Shown: positions 53,684 through 62,520 of the stretch, piece by piece
Layout of the letters: the number at the start of each line of letters is the position of its first letter
Numbering within the stretch: the stretch's first letter is position 1
Assembly: GCA_021323595.1 (NCBI GenBank)
Contig: JAJPKR010000052.1
Coordinates: forward strand, 1 to 64,000
Source: Terriglobia bacterium
GTDB lineage: Bacteria > Acidobacteriota > Terriglobia > Terriglobales > SCQP01
DNA: 64,000 bases
Direction: 5' to 3'
Translations under genes and position numbers: made by a program
Notes under the pieces: model-generated
Databases searched by the model: none
What the model saw: the letters and a program-made list of their open reading frames with translations, nothing else
Told to the model about the DNA's origin: nothing

Positions 53684-56600
53684 GTGATCAATCGCATCGT
53701 CCAATTCGCCCTGCGGCAGCGCTTCTTCGTTTTGATCGTGGTCGTGCTGATGGTCATCGCCGGCGCCATCTCCTTCCACCGCATGCCCGTGGACGCCTAT
53801 CCCGACCTCTCGCCGCCGATGGTCGAGATCATCACCCAATGGCCCGGCCACGCCGCCGAGGAAGTCGAGCGCTTGGTCACTCTGCCGATCGAATTGCAGC
53901 TCAACGGCACCCCGAATCTGGTCGTGATGCGCTCCATCTCGCTTTACGGCCTTTCCGACGTCATCCTCACCTTCACCGATTCCACCGACAATTACTGGGC
54001 CCGCACCGAAGCCTTCGAGCGCGTCGGCGGCGCCACCCTGCCGCAAGGCGTCACCCCCAGCATGGCGCCGCTCTCCAGCCCCAGCGGGCTGATCTACCGC
54101 TACGTAGTCGAGAGTCCCGACCGCACCCCGCAAGAGCTCAAGACCATCGAGGATTGGGTGCTCGAGCGCGCTTACAAGGCCGTGCCCGGCATCGCCGACG
54201 ACTCCGGCTTCGGCGGCACCGTGATGCAGTACCAGGTGCTGCTCGATCCCAGCCGCCTCTACGGCTACAACCTCAGCGTCGCCCAGGTCATCAACGCCCT
54301 CGCCGCCAACAACGGCAACACCGGCGGCGGCTTCTATTCCCAGGGCGGCCAGTTCTATTACGTGCGCGGCCTGGGCCTGGTGCGCAACACCGAAGACATC
54401 GGCGACATCATCGTCGGCTCCAGCAACGGCGTGCCCATTCACGTGCGCGACATCGGCCAGGTGGTGATCGGCCACGCGCCGCGGCTGGGCGAATACGGCT
54501 TCCAGAACAACAACGACGCCGTCGAAGGCGTGCTCATGATGCTGCGCGGCGCGCGCACCCAAACCGTGCTCAAGCGCGTCGAAGCCGAAACCTATAAGCT
54601 CAACCACGGCCTGCTCCCGCCCGATGTCAAGGTCTTTCCCTTTTACGACCGCACCGGCCTGATCCAGCTCACCACCAAGACCATCGAGGGCAACCTGCTG
54701 CGCGGCATGATCCTGGTCTTCTTGGTCTTGCTCTTCTTCCTCGTCAGCGTGCGCGCGGCGGTGATCGTCGCGCTGACGATTCCCCTGGGCCTGCTCTTCA
54801 GCTTCATCCTGCTGCACGCCAAGGGCGTGGACGCCAATCTCCTCTCCATCGGCGCCATCGACTTCGGCATCATCATCGACGGCACCGTGGTGATGATGGA
54901 GAACATCTTCCGCGAGCTCGGCCTGCGCCACGGCCGGCACTACAACTTGTTCGAGGTGATCGCCGCCGCCGCCCGCGACGTGGACCGGCCCATCTTTTAC
55001 TCCGTCGCCGTCATCATCGCCGGCTACCTGCCGATTTACGCCCTGACCGGGCCGGCGGGCACGCTGTTTCACCCCATGGCCGACACCATGGTCTTCGCGC
55101 TCATCGGCGCGCTCGGCATCACCCTCACCCTCGTGCCGGTGCTCACCTCCTATTGGTTCAAGCGCGGCGCCCGCGACGCCAGCACCCGCGTCTTCGAGTG
55201 GATCAAGGCGGTGTACGCCGGCCGCCTGCGCTGGTGCCTGCGCCATCCCGCCTGGACGGTGGCCGTGATCGTCGCCATCTTCGTCGCCAGCATGTCCGTC
55301 GTGCCCACCATCGGCGGCGAGTTCATGCCTCACCTGGATGAAGGCGCGCTCTGGGTGCGCGCCACCATGCCTTACACCATCTCCTGGCAAGAAGCCGCGA
55401 AAATCTCCCCGCAGATTCGCGCCTTGCTGCGCTCCTATCCGCAGGTCACCTACGTCGGCTCCGAGCTCGGCCGCCCCGACGACGGTACCGATCCCACCGG
55501 CTTCTTCAACGACGAGTTCTACGTCGGCTTGAAGCCCTACGACGATCCCAGTTGGCGCGCCAGCCGCGATCACACCAAGCAGGCCCTGATCGACGACCTG
55601 CGCGGGCGCTTGGCCACCTATCCCGGCATCATCTTCAACTTCACCCAGCCGGCCGAGGACGCCGTGGATGAAGCCCTCACCGGCCTCAAGAGCGCGCTCG
55701 CCGTCAAGGTCTTCGGCCCCGACCTCCAGGTGCTGCAGGCCAGCGCCCTGCGCATCAAGCAGGCGCTCGCCCGCGTGCCCGGCTTCACCGACTTGACCGT
55801 CGTGCGCGAGCTCGGCCAGCCCAGCCTCGTCGTCACCGTGAACCGCGCCAAGATCGCCCGCTACGGCATCAACGTCAGCGACGTCGAAGCCGTCGTTCAA
55901 GCCGCCGTCGGCGGGCAAGCGGCGACGCAGGTGATCCAAGGCGAAAAGCTCTTCGATCTCGTCGTGCGCATGGAGCCGCAGTTCCGCCAAAACCCGCGCG
56001 CGATCGGCAATCTCCTCGTGCCCACGCCCGGCGGCCAGCTCATTCCTCTCAGCCAGCTCGCCGCCATTGACGTGCAGTCCGGCGCCTCCTTCATCTATCG
56101 CGAAAACAACTCGCGCTACATCGGCGTCCAATACAGCATCGTCGGCCGCGACCTCGCCTCCGCCGTGCGCGACGGGCAAAACGCCGTCAACGCCGCGCTC
56201 CGCCTCCCGCCCGGCTATCACTTGCAGTGGGGCGGCGAATACAGCGAATATCTGGCCGCCCGCGCCCAGCTCTCCGTCGTCGGCCCGCTGGCGCTGCTGC
56301 TGATCTTCCTTATCCTGTTCGCGCTCTACGGCAACTTCAAATTCCCCTTGGCCGTGTTCCTCAGCGTCGTGCTCACCGAGCCGGTGGGCGCGGTGCTGGC
56401 GCTGAAGCTGACCGGCACTCCCTTCAGCGTCTCCTCCGGCATCGGCTTTCTCGCCCTGCTCGGCGTCTCGGCGGAAATGGCCGTCATCATGGTCTCCTAC
56501 GCCAACAAGCTCCGCGGCGAGGGCATGAGCATCCATGACGCCGCCTACCAGGCCGCGCTGCTCCGCCTCCGCCCCATTCTCATGACCGCCATGGTGGCTT

Positions 56601-56770
56601 GTCTCGGCTTGCTGCCTGCGGCGCTCTCGCACGGCATCGGCAGCGACACGCAGCGCCCCTTCGCCATCGTCATCGTGGGCGGCATGCTCTGCCCGATGCT
56701 GCTCGGCTTCTTCCTCTACCCGGTGCTCTATCAGCTCTTCGCGCGCGAAGGCGACGTGTTGCAGGTTTGA
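53684..56770 (+). CDS. Heavy-metal RND transporter, CzcA-type
   Basis: 1028-residue proton-driven pump of the HME-RND group. N-terminal RQRFFVLIVVVLMVIAGAISFHRMPVDAYPDLSPPMVEI, the charge motif DFGIIIDGTVVMMEN (Asp-Asp-Glu, as in CzcA rather than CusA), WTVAVIVAIFVASM, and LALLLIFLILFALYGNFKFPLAVFLSVVLTEPVGAVLAL, followed by the second helical half. The conserved Asp and Glu suggest Zn/Co/Cd-type substrates. Start GTG 53684. No metal-responsive regulator lies beside it. Confidence 0.93.
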   Translation: MINRIVQFALRQRFFVLIVVVLMVIAGAISFHRMPVDAYPDLSPPMVEIITQWPGHAAEEVERLVTLPIELQLNGTPNLVVMRSISLYGLSDVILTFTDSTDNYWARTEAFERVGGATLPQGVTPSMAPLSSPSGLIYRYVVESPDRTPQELKTIEDWVLERAYKAVPGIADDSGFGGTVMQYQVLLDPSRLYGYNLSVAQVINALAANNGNTGGGFYSQGGQFYYVRGLGLVRNTEDIGDIIVGSSNGVPIHVRDIGQVVIGHAPRLGEYGFQNNNDAVEGVLMMLRGARTQTVLKRVEAETYKLNHGLLPPDVKVFPFYDRTGLIQLTTKTIEGNLLRGMILVFLVLLFFLVSVRAAVIVALTIPLGLLFSFILLHAKGVDANLLSIGAIDFGIIIDGTVVMMENIFRELGLRHGRHYNLFEVIAAAARDVDRPIFYSVAVIIAGYLPIYALTGPAGTLFHPMADTMVFALIGALGITLTLVPVLTSYWFKRGARDASTRVFEWIKAVYAGRLRWCLRHPAWTVAVIVAIFVASMSVVPTIGGEFMPHLDEGALWVRATMPYTISWQEAAKISPQIRALLRSYPQVTYVGSELGRPDDGTDPTGFFNDEFYVGLKPYDDPSWRASRDHTKQALIDDLRGRLATYPGIIFNFTQPAEDAVDEALTGLKSALAVKVFGPDLQVLQASALRIKQALARVPGFTDLTVVRELGQPSLVVTVNRAKIARYGINVSDVEAVVQAAVGGQAATQVIQGEKLFDLVVRMEPQFRQNPRAIGNLLVPTPGGQLIPLSQLAAIDVQSGASFIYRENNSRYIGVQYSIVGRDLASAVRDGQNAVNAALRLPPGYHLQWGGEYSEYLAARAQLSVVGPLALLLIFLILFALYGNFKFPLAVFLSVVLTEPVGAVLALKLTGTPFSVSSGIGFLALLGVSAEMAVIMVSYANKLRGEGMSIHDAAYQAALLRLRPILMTAMVACLGLLPAALSHGIGSDTQRPFAIVIVGGMLCPMLLGFFLYPVLYQLFAREGDVLQV

Positions 56771-56778
56771 GCGGCTTC

Positions 56779-56784
56779 TATAAT
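56779..56784 (+). promoter_or_regulatory. TATAAT immediately before the secreted protein gene
   Basis: A perfect -10 hexamer, 6 nt before ATG 56791, in the 20-bp spacer after the RND pump gene. No Shine-Dalgarno lies between, so a transcript from here would begin at about the ATG. A -35 is not clear: the best upstream candidates are at non-optimal spacing. Confidence 0.5.
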
Positions 56785-56790
56785 GACTCC

Positions 56791-57459
56791 ATGAAGCTCC
56801 CCCTTGCGGCGCTGGCGCTCGCCGCTCTGGCGTGGACCGCGGTGGCGGCGCAAAATCCCCCGGCGCTCGCTCCGGCGCTGCCGCCCCGCATCACCTTCAG
56901 CAAGAGCTTTCGCGGCTCGGTGCCCACGTTCGTCGAAATCACCGTGCAGCGGGACGGCTCGGCTTCCTTCGAGGTCATCCAGCAGCCCGGCCAGCCGCCG
57001 GTCAAAATGGAATTCCACGTTGGCAAGGCGCTCGTCGAGCACATCTTCGCCCTCGCCGCCCAATTGCACGACTTCAGCGGACCCGAGCTCGAGGCTAAAG
57101 CCAAGGTGGGCTATATGGGGACCAAGATGCTCGCCTACGACGACGCCACCCGCCACAATCAGCAAACCTACAACTACTCCTCCCGTCCCGCCGCCCGCGA
57201 CCTCACCGACATCTTCGAGCGCATCGCCGGCAGCGGCGAGCACGCCGCCCGCTTGCGCCACGCCGTCCGTTACGATCGTCTCGGCGTGGTGCAAGAACTC
57301 GACGGCATCACCCGCGACTGGAGCGAGCACCAACTGCTCGCGCCCGAACTGCTCGAGCCGGTGCTGGAGCGAGTGGCCAACGATCCCGATCTGATGGATA
57401 TCGCCCACCGCCGCGCCTTGGATCTCTTGACCGAGATGGGCTCCGCTCGCAATCGCTAA
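56791..57459 (+). CDS. Secreted protein of unknown function
   Basis: 222 residues with a signal peptide (MKLPLAALALAALAWTAVAA). The mature part contains ITFSKSFRGSVPTFVEITVQRDGSASFEVIQQPGQPPVKMEFHVG and a helical region EHAARLRHAVRYDRLGVVQEL...LLAPELLEPVLERVAND. No catalytic motif is visible. It is 20 bp downstream of the RND pump gene, but a TATAAT at its start suggests an additional promoter. The family is not recognised. Confidence 0.75.
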   Translation: MKLPLAALALAALAWTAVAAQNPPALAPALPPRITFSKSFRGSVPTFVEITVQRDGSASFEVIQQPGQPPVKMEFHVGKALVEHIFALAAQLHDFSGPELEAKAKVGYMGTKMLAYDDATRHNQQTYNYSSRPAARDLTDIFERIAGSGEHAARLRHAVRYDRLGVVQELDGITRDWSEHQLLAPELLEPVLERVANDPDLMDIAHRRALDLLTEMGSARNR

Positions 57460-57500
57460 CGCCATCGCCCCGGCTCGCATCTGATCCGCAAGGAGTTCTT

Positions 57501-58130
57501 ATGACGGATCCCGACGACGAGAAGCACCGCGCCGACGAGAAAGCGCGCGAGAGTGGCCGCCCCGGCGGCGGCAAGGGCCGCAAGGATGAGGTCGGCAAGA
57601 GCGGCGTCTATCCCATGTCCGGTCCCTTGCCCCAAGGGCCGGCCGAGTTGCGCACGCCCGCTGCCTGGGGCCAAGGCGAGCGCGGCGCCGCTGGCTACGA
57701 GGACTCCGGCCGCTCCGAGTTGGTCTACGAACAAGGCCAGTTGCTGGGCGGGCTCGACGCCGGCGCCCCCGGCTCGCCGCCCCCGGCCGGCCTGCTCATC
57801 CCCCCGCCGGCCTGGGAGAAGGCGCTCGACGACTTCAGCCGCCGCCACCGCAACTGCCCGGTCTTGATCGAGGAGATTCGCGGCGAAGAACGCCGCGTCG
57901 CCATCGAGAATGAGCCGCTCACCGGCATCAGCTCCGATCGCGCCGGCGAGCGCGACAAGATCTACGTCGCCGTTGGCAGCCGCGCCGACCAGTCCCACAC
58001 CCACGTCATCTCCGCGCCCCGCCAGTTGCGTATCTTCGTCGCCCCCGGCGAGGCGCCCAGCGCCGAGGTCGAATCCGCCGACGGCACGCGCACCCGCCTG
58101 CGCTGCCTCGAGCACCGCCCCGCCGCTTAA
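57501..58130 (+). CDS. DUF5335-like hypothetical protein
   Basis: 209 residues. The N-terminal half is charged, Gly/Lys/Glu-rich and presumably disordered. The C-terminal ~110 residues (WEKALDDFSRRHRNCPVLIEE..., EPLTGISSDRAGERDKIYVAV, HVISAPRQLRIFVAP) resemble the small DUF5335 family. Strong Shine-Dalgarno AAGGAG eight nt before ATG. There is no TM or signal peptide. The function is unknown. Confidence 0.7.
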   Translation: MTDPDDEKHRADEKARESGRPGGGKGRKDEVGKSGVYPMSGPLPQGPAELRTPAAWGQGERGAAGYEDSGRSELVYEQGQLLGGLDAGAPGSPPPAGLLIPPPAWEKALDDFSRRHRNCPVLIEEIRGEERRVAIENEPLTGISSDRAGERDKIYVAVGSRADQSHTHVISAPRQLRIFVAPGEAPSAEVESADGTRTRLRCLEHRPAA

Positions 58131-58190
58131 GGGGAAAAGGGGACAGCCTGATCTGCCCCGGTTTCCCCACTTCCAGGGAAACCGGGACGG
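58131..58190. repeat. REP-like hairpin element with GGGGACAG
   Basis: GGGGAAAAGGGGACAG is followed by a perfect 11-bp hairpin CCCGGTTTCCC-CACTTCCA-GGGAAACCGGG (58157-58186). It begins right after the DUF5335-like stop codon. The GGGGACAG/GGTTTCC combination recalls elements linked to REP-associated tyrosine transposases, but no such gene is in the window. Confidence 0.45.
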
Positions 58191-58343
58191 CCCGGCCCGT
58201 CCCCGTATTTCGCGACGGCCCCGCTTCGACCACGACTAGCGGCCGCACCCCCGCGACCTTCGCCGACGCTCCGCTCTGCTCCCCGGCGCTGGACGCCCGC
58301 CGCCGTTCCGCTTACGCTTCGATTACGCCTGCGTCCAACGCTC

Positions 58344-60797
58344 ATGCACGCCCTGCTGCGCGACTTGCGCCACGGACTGCGCCTGCTGCGCCGCGATGCC
58401 GGCTTTGCCGCCGTCGCCATTCTCACCCTGGCGCTCGGCATCGGCGCCAACACCGCCATCTTCAGCGTCGTGGATGCCGTGCTCCTCCGGCCCCTGCCGT
58501 TTCCCCATCCCGAGCAGTTGGTTTCGCTTCGCGAATCGGCCCCCACCTTCCCCAGCATGTCGGTCGCCTACCCCGACTATCTCGACTGGGTGAAGCAAAA
58601 TCACGTCTTTTCCTCCCTCGCCGCGTTTCAATGGGATGGCTACACCCTCACCGGCGTCGGCGAACCGGCGGCCATCCCGGCCGGCGCCGTCTCCGCCAGC
58701 TATTTCACGACCCTGGGCGTGCCGCCCCTCCTGGGACGCACCTTCAGCGCCGCCGACGATCAGGCCGGCGCCGGCGGCACGGTCGTGCTCTCCTACAAGC
58801 TCTGGCAGCAGCGCTTCGGCGGCGACCGGAAATGGCTGGGGCGCGCCATTGACCTCGATGGCCAGAGCTACACGATCATCGGCGTCATGCCGCCGGCGTT
58901 CTCCGGCGCCTTCTCGCAGTTCGCCGGCAATGACGTCGGCCTTTGGGTGGCCATCGGCCGCAAAGCGGGTCTGCCCGCGAACAAATTCCTGATGAATCGC
59001 GGCAGCCATCCTGGCATCAACGGCCTCGCCCGCCTGCGTCCCGGCGTCACCCTGGCGCAAGCCCGCGCCGCCATGGACACCATCGCCCAGCGGCTCGACC
59101 GCCAATACCCCGACTCCAATACCGGCGAAGGCGTCAACCTGATGAGCCTCAAGGAGCGCGCCGTGGGCGACACGCGCCCGGCGCTGCTGGCGTTGCTGGC
59201 CGCCGTCGCCTTCGTCTTGCTCATCGCCTGCGCCAACGTGGCCAATCTGCAACTGGCGCGCGCCGCCACCCGGCGCAAGGAATTCGCCATTCGCGCCGCT
59301 CTGGGCGCCGGCCGCGGCCGCCTGATCCGCCACTTGCTCACGGAAAGCGTGGCGCTGGCCTCTCTCGGCGGCCTGCTCGGCCTCGGACTCGCCGCCGTGC
59401 TCATCGCTCTCGCCCCCAAAATCCTTCCCGCCGGCGTGCCGCGCGCCGCCGAGCTCGGCTTGGACTGGCGCGTCCTGCTCTTCACCCTGGTCCTCTCCCT
59501 CGCCACCGGCATTCTCTTCGGCCTGGCGCCGGCGCTGCACGGCCCCGACCGCGATCTGCAAGGCGAACTCAAGGAAGGCGGCCGCTCCTCCCGCGGCGGC
59601 GTCACCGGCCAGCGCCTGCGCGGCGTGTTGGTCGCCGCCGAAGCCGCGCTCTCGCTCGTGCTCCTGCTCGGCGCCGGCCTGCTCTTGCGCAGCTTCTGGC
59701 GGCTCAGCCGCGTCAATCCCGGCTTCGCCACGCGCGGCGTGCTGACCTTCAGCGTCGGCCTGCCGCAAACCCGCTACCCCAAGGATGCGCAAATCGCCGC
59801 CTTCTTCCATCAGGCGCTGGCGCGCATCGCCGCCCTGCCGGGCGTCGCCGCCGCCGGCGCCATCCAGCCGCTGCCGCTCGGCGGCAGCGACTGGGAGAAC
59901 TCCTTCCAGTTGCCCGACCGCCCCAAGTTCCCGCCCGGCCAAGTCCCCAGCGCCCACTTCGCCATGGTCACGCCGGACTATTTCCGCGCCATGCGCATCC
60001 CCCTGCTGCGCGGCCGTTACTTCACCGATGCCGACAATGCCGGCGCGCCCCTAGTCGCCATCATCGATCGCGGCTTCGCCGCCAAATACTGGCCCGGTCG
60101 CGATGCCATCGGCCAGCGCATCGCCATGGATAAAGACGTGCTCACCGTCGTCGGCGTCGTCCCCCACGTCATGCTGGAGGGCCTGGCCGGCGCTTCCCTG
60201 ATCGATAAGTTGCCGCAAATGTATGTGCCGCACGCGCAGCACGCCAATAACTTCATGAGCTTCGTGCTGCGCGCCGCCCCCGGCTTCGCCGATCCCGGCA
60301 AGTTGCTGGCCCCGGCGAAGGCGGCCATCGCCGCGCTCGATCCCGACTTGCCGGTGTACGACGTCAAGACCATGTCCGCGATCGTCTCCGCCAGCTTGGG
60401 CGAAAACCGCCTGTCGCTGATCCTGGTGGGCTTGTTCGCGTTCTTGGCGCTGGTGCTGGCGGCGGTGGGGATCTACGGCGTGATGTCCTACATGGTCGCG
60501 CAGCAATCCCATGACCTCGGACTGCGCATGGCGCTCGGCGCGCAGCGCGGCGATGTCTTGCGCCTCGTGCTCGGCCAGGGACTGCGGCTGGCCGCGGCCG
60601 GCCTCCTCGCCGGAATCCTCGCCGCGCTGGCCCTGGGCAAAGTGCTGGTGCGCTTCCTCTTCGGCGTCCGCCCCACCGATCCCCCGACGTTCGTCGCCAT
60701 CGCCCTGGTGCTGCTGGCGGTCGCGCTGCTCGCCTGTTACTTGCCCGCGCGCCGCGCCACCACCGTGGATCCGCTCGTGGCGCTCCGCTACGAGTAG
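58344..60797 (+). CDS. ADOP-type FtsX/MacB permease 4
   Basis: 817 residues: [53 protein letters not shown], a first FtsX domain with LLIACANVANLQLARAATRRKEFAIRAALGAGRG, and terminal DPLVALRYE. It is 14 kb from the three tandem copies and has no adjacent ATPase. The stop is directly followed by the 12-bp palindrome GCCGGCGCCGGC. Confidence 0.9.
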   Translation: MHALLRDLRHGLRLLRRDAGFAAVAILTLALGIGANTAIFSVVDAVLLRPLPFPHPEQLVSLRESAPTFPSMSVAYPDYLDWVKQNHVFSSLAAFQWDGYTLTGVGEPAAIPAGAVSASYFTTLGVPPLLGRTFSAADDQAGAGGTVVLSYKLWQQRFGGDRKWLGRAIDLDGQSYTIIGVMPPAFSGAFSQFAGNDVGLWVAIGRKAGLPANKFLMNRGSHPGINGLARLRPGVTLAQARAAMDTIAQRLDRQYPDSNTGEGVNLMSLKERAVGDTRPALLALLAAVAFVLLIACANVANLQLARAATRRKEFAIRAALGAGRGRLIRHLLTESVALASLGGLLGLGLAAVLIALAPKILPAGVPRAAELGLDWRVLLFTLVLSLATGILFGLAPALHGPDRDLQGELKEGGRSSRGGVTGQRLRGVLVAAEAALSLVLLLGAGLLLRSFWRLSRVNPGFATRGVLTFSVGLPQTRYPKDAQIAAFFHQALARIAALPGVAAAGAIQPLPLGGSDWENSFQLPDRPKFPPGQVPSAHFAMVTPDYFRAMRIPLLRGRYFTDADNAGAPLVAIIDRGFAAKYWPGRDAIGQRIAMDKDVLTVVGVVPHVMLEGLAGASLIDKLPQMYVPHAQHANNFMSFVLRAAPGFADPGKLLAPAKAAIAALDPDLPVYDVKTMSAIVSASLGENRLSLILVGLFAFLALVLAAVGIYGVMSYMVAQQSHDLGLRMALGAQRGDVLRLVLGQGLRLAAAGLLAGILAALALGKVLVRFLFGVRPTDPPTFVAIALVLLAVALLACYLPARRATTVDPLVALRYE

Positions 60798-60910
60798 CCG
60801 GCGCCGGCGCGGCGTTGTCGCTGAACCCCGATGGATTGCGGGAGAGCTGCGGAATCCCGGCGCGCCGGCCGTCGCCGGTCGCTGCCGCCCGCGCCCGCCC
60901 GCGGCCGCGT

Positions 60911-62278
60911 CTAGCGCGCCGCCGCGGCCGGCTTCAGATGCCGCGCGGCGAACTCGAGAAACGCCGGCCAGTTGGGCAAATCGGTATGGCCGCCCTCATG
61001 CTGCCGCCAGCCGATGTCGACGTCCAGCAACGCCGTGCCGAGCGGCGGCATGACGTCGCTCCCCAATCCTTCGCCGCCCAGCAGCCGATACACCGGCCCC
61101 GCCGCCACCGCCGCCAAGAACATCCCGCGATCGTCGATCCATCCGCCTTCGACCTTCGGCGAACCGGTGCTGATGAAAATCGGCCGCGGCGCGCACATCG
61201 CGATCAACTCATTCGAATCCACCGGCAGGTCGTTCACCGTGCGCGGGCCGTCATAAAGCAAAAAGTTGCCCGCCATCCATTGGTACTCGCCCGTCCCTGC
61301 CAGATTGCCCGCCTGTTCCCCGAAGTTGCGGCGAAAAGGCTTGGCGCCGCCCGCTCCCGACGAACCGATCAGCCCGATCGCGAAGCGCTGATCGTAAGCC
61401 ATCGCCACCAGCGCCGCCTTGCCGTAGCGCGACAGCCCCTCGATCCCCACCTCATGAGCGTTGATTGCCGGATCGCTCTGCAGATAATCGAGCGCGCGGC
61501 TCGCGCCCCACGCCCAGGCTCGCAGCGCGCCCCATTGATCCGGACGCCGCGGCTGGCCGTGGTTGCACAGCCCGATGATTCCTTCCGTCAAGCCCGCGCC
61601 GCTGTCGGCTTGCACGCTCGTCGGCACCAGCACCGCGTAGCCCCAGCCATGCTCGAGCAACTGCTGTTGCCAGCTCGGCCCGGGCGGAGGCGGCGGCAGC
61701 TTGATGCCGCGTGCCCGCATCTGCGCCAAAAATCGCGCCATTTGCGCCGGATCGAAGCCGAGATGGATCATCGCCGGAACCGGCCCCCGGGCGTCGGCGG
61801 GCGTCGTCAGCGTCATCTCGATGTTGACCGCAATCAGCGGATACGCCGAATTGTCCACCTGGCCGCGCAGTTGTTCGGTGACCACCGGAATGCCGTACTG
61901 CGTCTCCCGCTTGCGGCTGACCACGATCCAATCCACGCGCGGCGTGTGGCGCGGCACGCGGCCATAGACGTCGCGATCGAAAGCGGCGGCGATCTGCGGC
62001 CGCCGCTCGCGCCACCACATCGCCGCCGTGGTCACGCGCCGCCCGTCGGCCATCGTCAGCGCATCCGGCAGATCGGCGCCGCCCGCCTTGCTCTCGTCAT
62101 AGTTGGGCGGATTCTTCGCGCCGGGATTGGGATCCGCGCCCGGCCGCAGCGCCCGGATGCGCAGCATGCGCATCAGCAGCGCATGATCTTGCGCCGCCGT
62201 CATGTGCACCGGTGGGCGCGCTTGGGCCGCCGTGAAAACCGTCGCGGCCCCGAGAAAACAGGCGAGTAAAGTTCGCAT
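60911..62278 (-). CDS. Glucuronoyl esterase-like protein (CE15 family)
   Basis: A 455-residue secreted serine esterase. Signal peptide (MRTLLACFLGAATVFTAAQA), PPNYDESKAGGADLPD, and the CE15 nucleophile motif GLSRYGKAALVAMAYDQRFAIGLIGSSGAGGA; the catalytic His is probably in QHEGGHTDLPNW. CE15 enzymes split lignin-carbohydrate esters. The start is ATG 62278 or the adjacent ATG 62281; GAGGAG lies 5 nt before 62278. Confidence 0.83.
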   Translation of the reverse strand: MRTLLACFLGAATVFTAAQARPPVHMTAAQDHALLMRMLRIRALRPGADPNPGAKNPPNYDESKAGGADLPDALTMADGRRVTTAAMWWRERRPQIAAAFDRDVYGRVPRHTPRVDWIVVSRKRETQYGIPVVTEQLRGQVDNSAYPLIAVNIEMTLTTPADARGPVPAMIHLGFDPAQMARFLAQMRARGIKLPPPPPGPSWQQQLLEHGWGYAVLVPTSVQADSGAGLTEGIIGLCNHGQPRRPDQWGALRAWAWGASRALDYLQSDPAINAHEVGIEGLSRYGKAALVAMAYDQRFAIGLIGSSGAGGAKPFRRNFGEQAGNLAGTGEYQWMAGNFLLYDGPRTVNDLPVDSNELIAMCAPRPIFISTGSPKVEGGWIDDRGMFLAAVAAGPVYRLLGGEGLGSDVMPPLGTALLDVDIGWRQHEGGHTDLPNWPAFLEFAARHLKPAAAAR

Positions 62279-62520
62279 CATCGCTCCTCGCGGTGCCCTG
62301 CGCGTGCATCGCATCGAGCTCCCAGCGCAAGCCGCGCCGGGGGCCGCGAAATTTCGCCGCGCCGCTGCGCCGCTGCCCGGCGAGGTCGTCGCGGCGCACG
62401 CAGCGAGCCGTGCGAGGCCGCGGGCCGTGCGGGCCGGCGCAAGTACACCAATGTACCTGATCCCGCCCGCGCGGCCGCGAACGCAGCCCGGCGACGCCGG
62501 TCGCCCCGCCCGCCGCGTCT

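Noticed and set aside
52460-56632. 1390-aa minus-strand ORF opposite the RND operon
   Set aside because: Antisense shadow of the CzcB/CzcA frames in GC-rich DNA; low-complexity Gly/Asp/His composition, no domain signature, and the plus strand carries three well-supported genes.
60797-60808. GCCGGCGCCGGC palindrome after permease 4 as a terminator
   Set aside because: A fully self-complementary 12-mer without a loop or T-run is expected in such GC-rich DNA.
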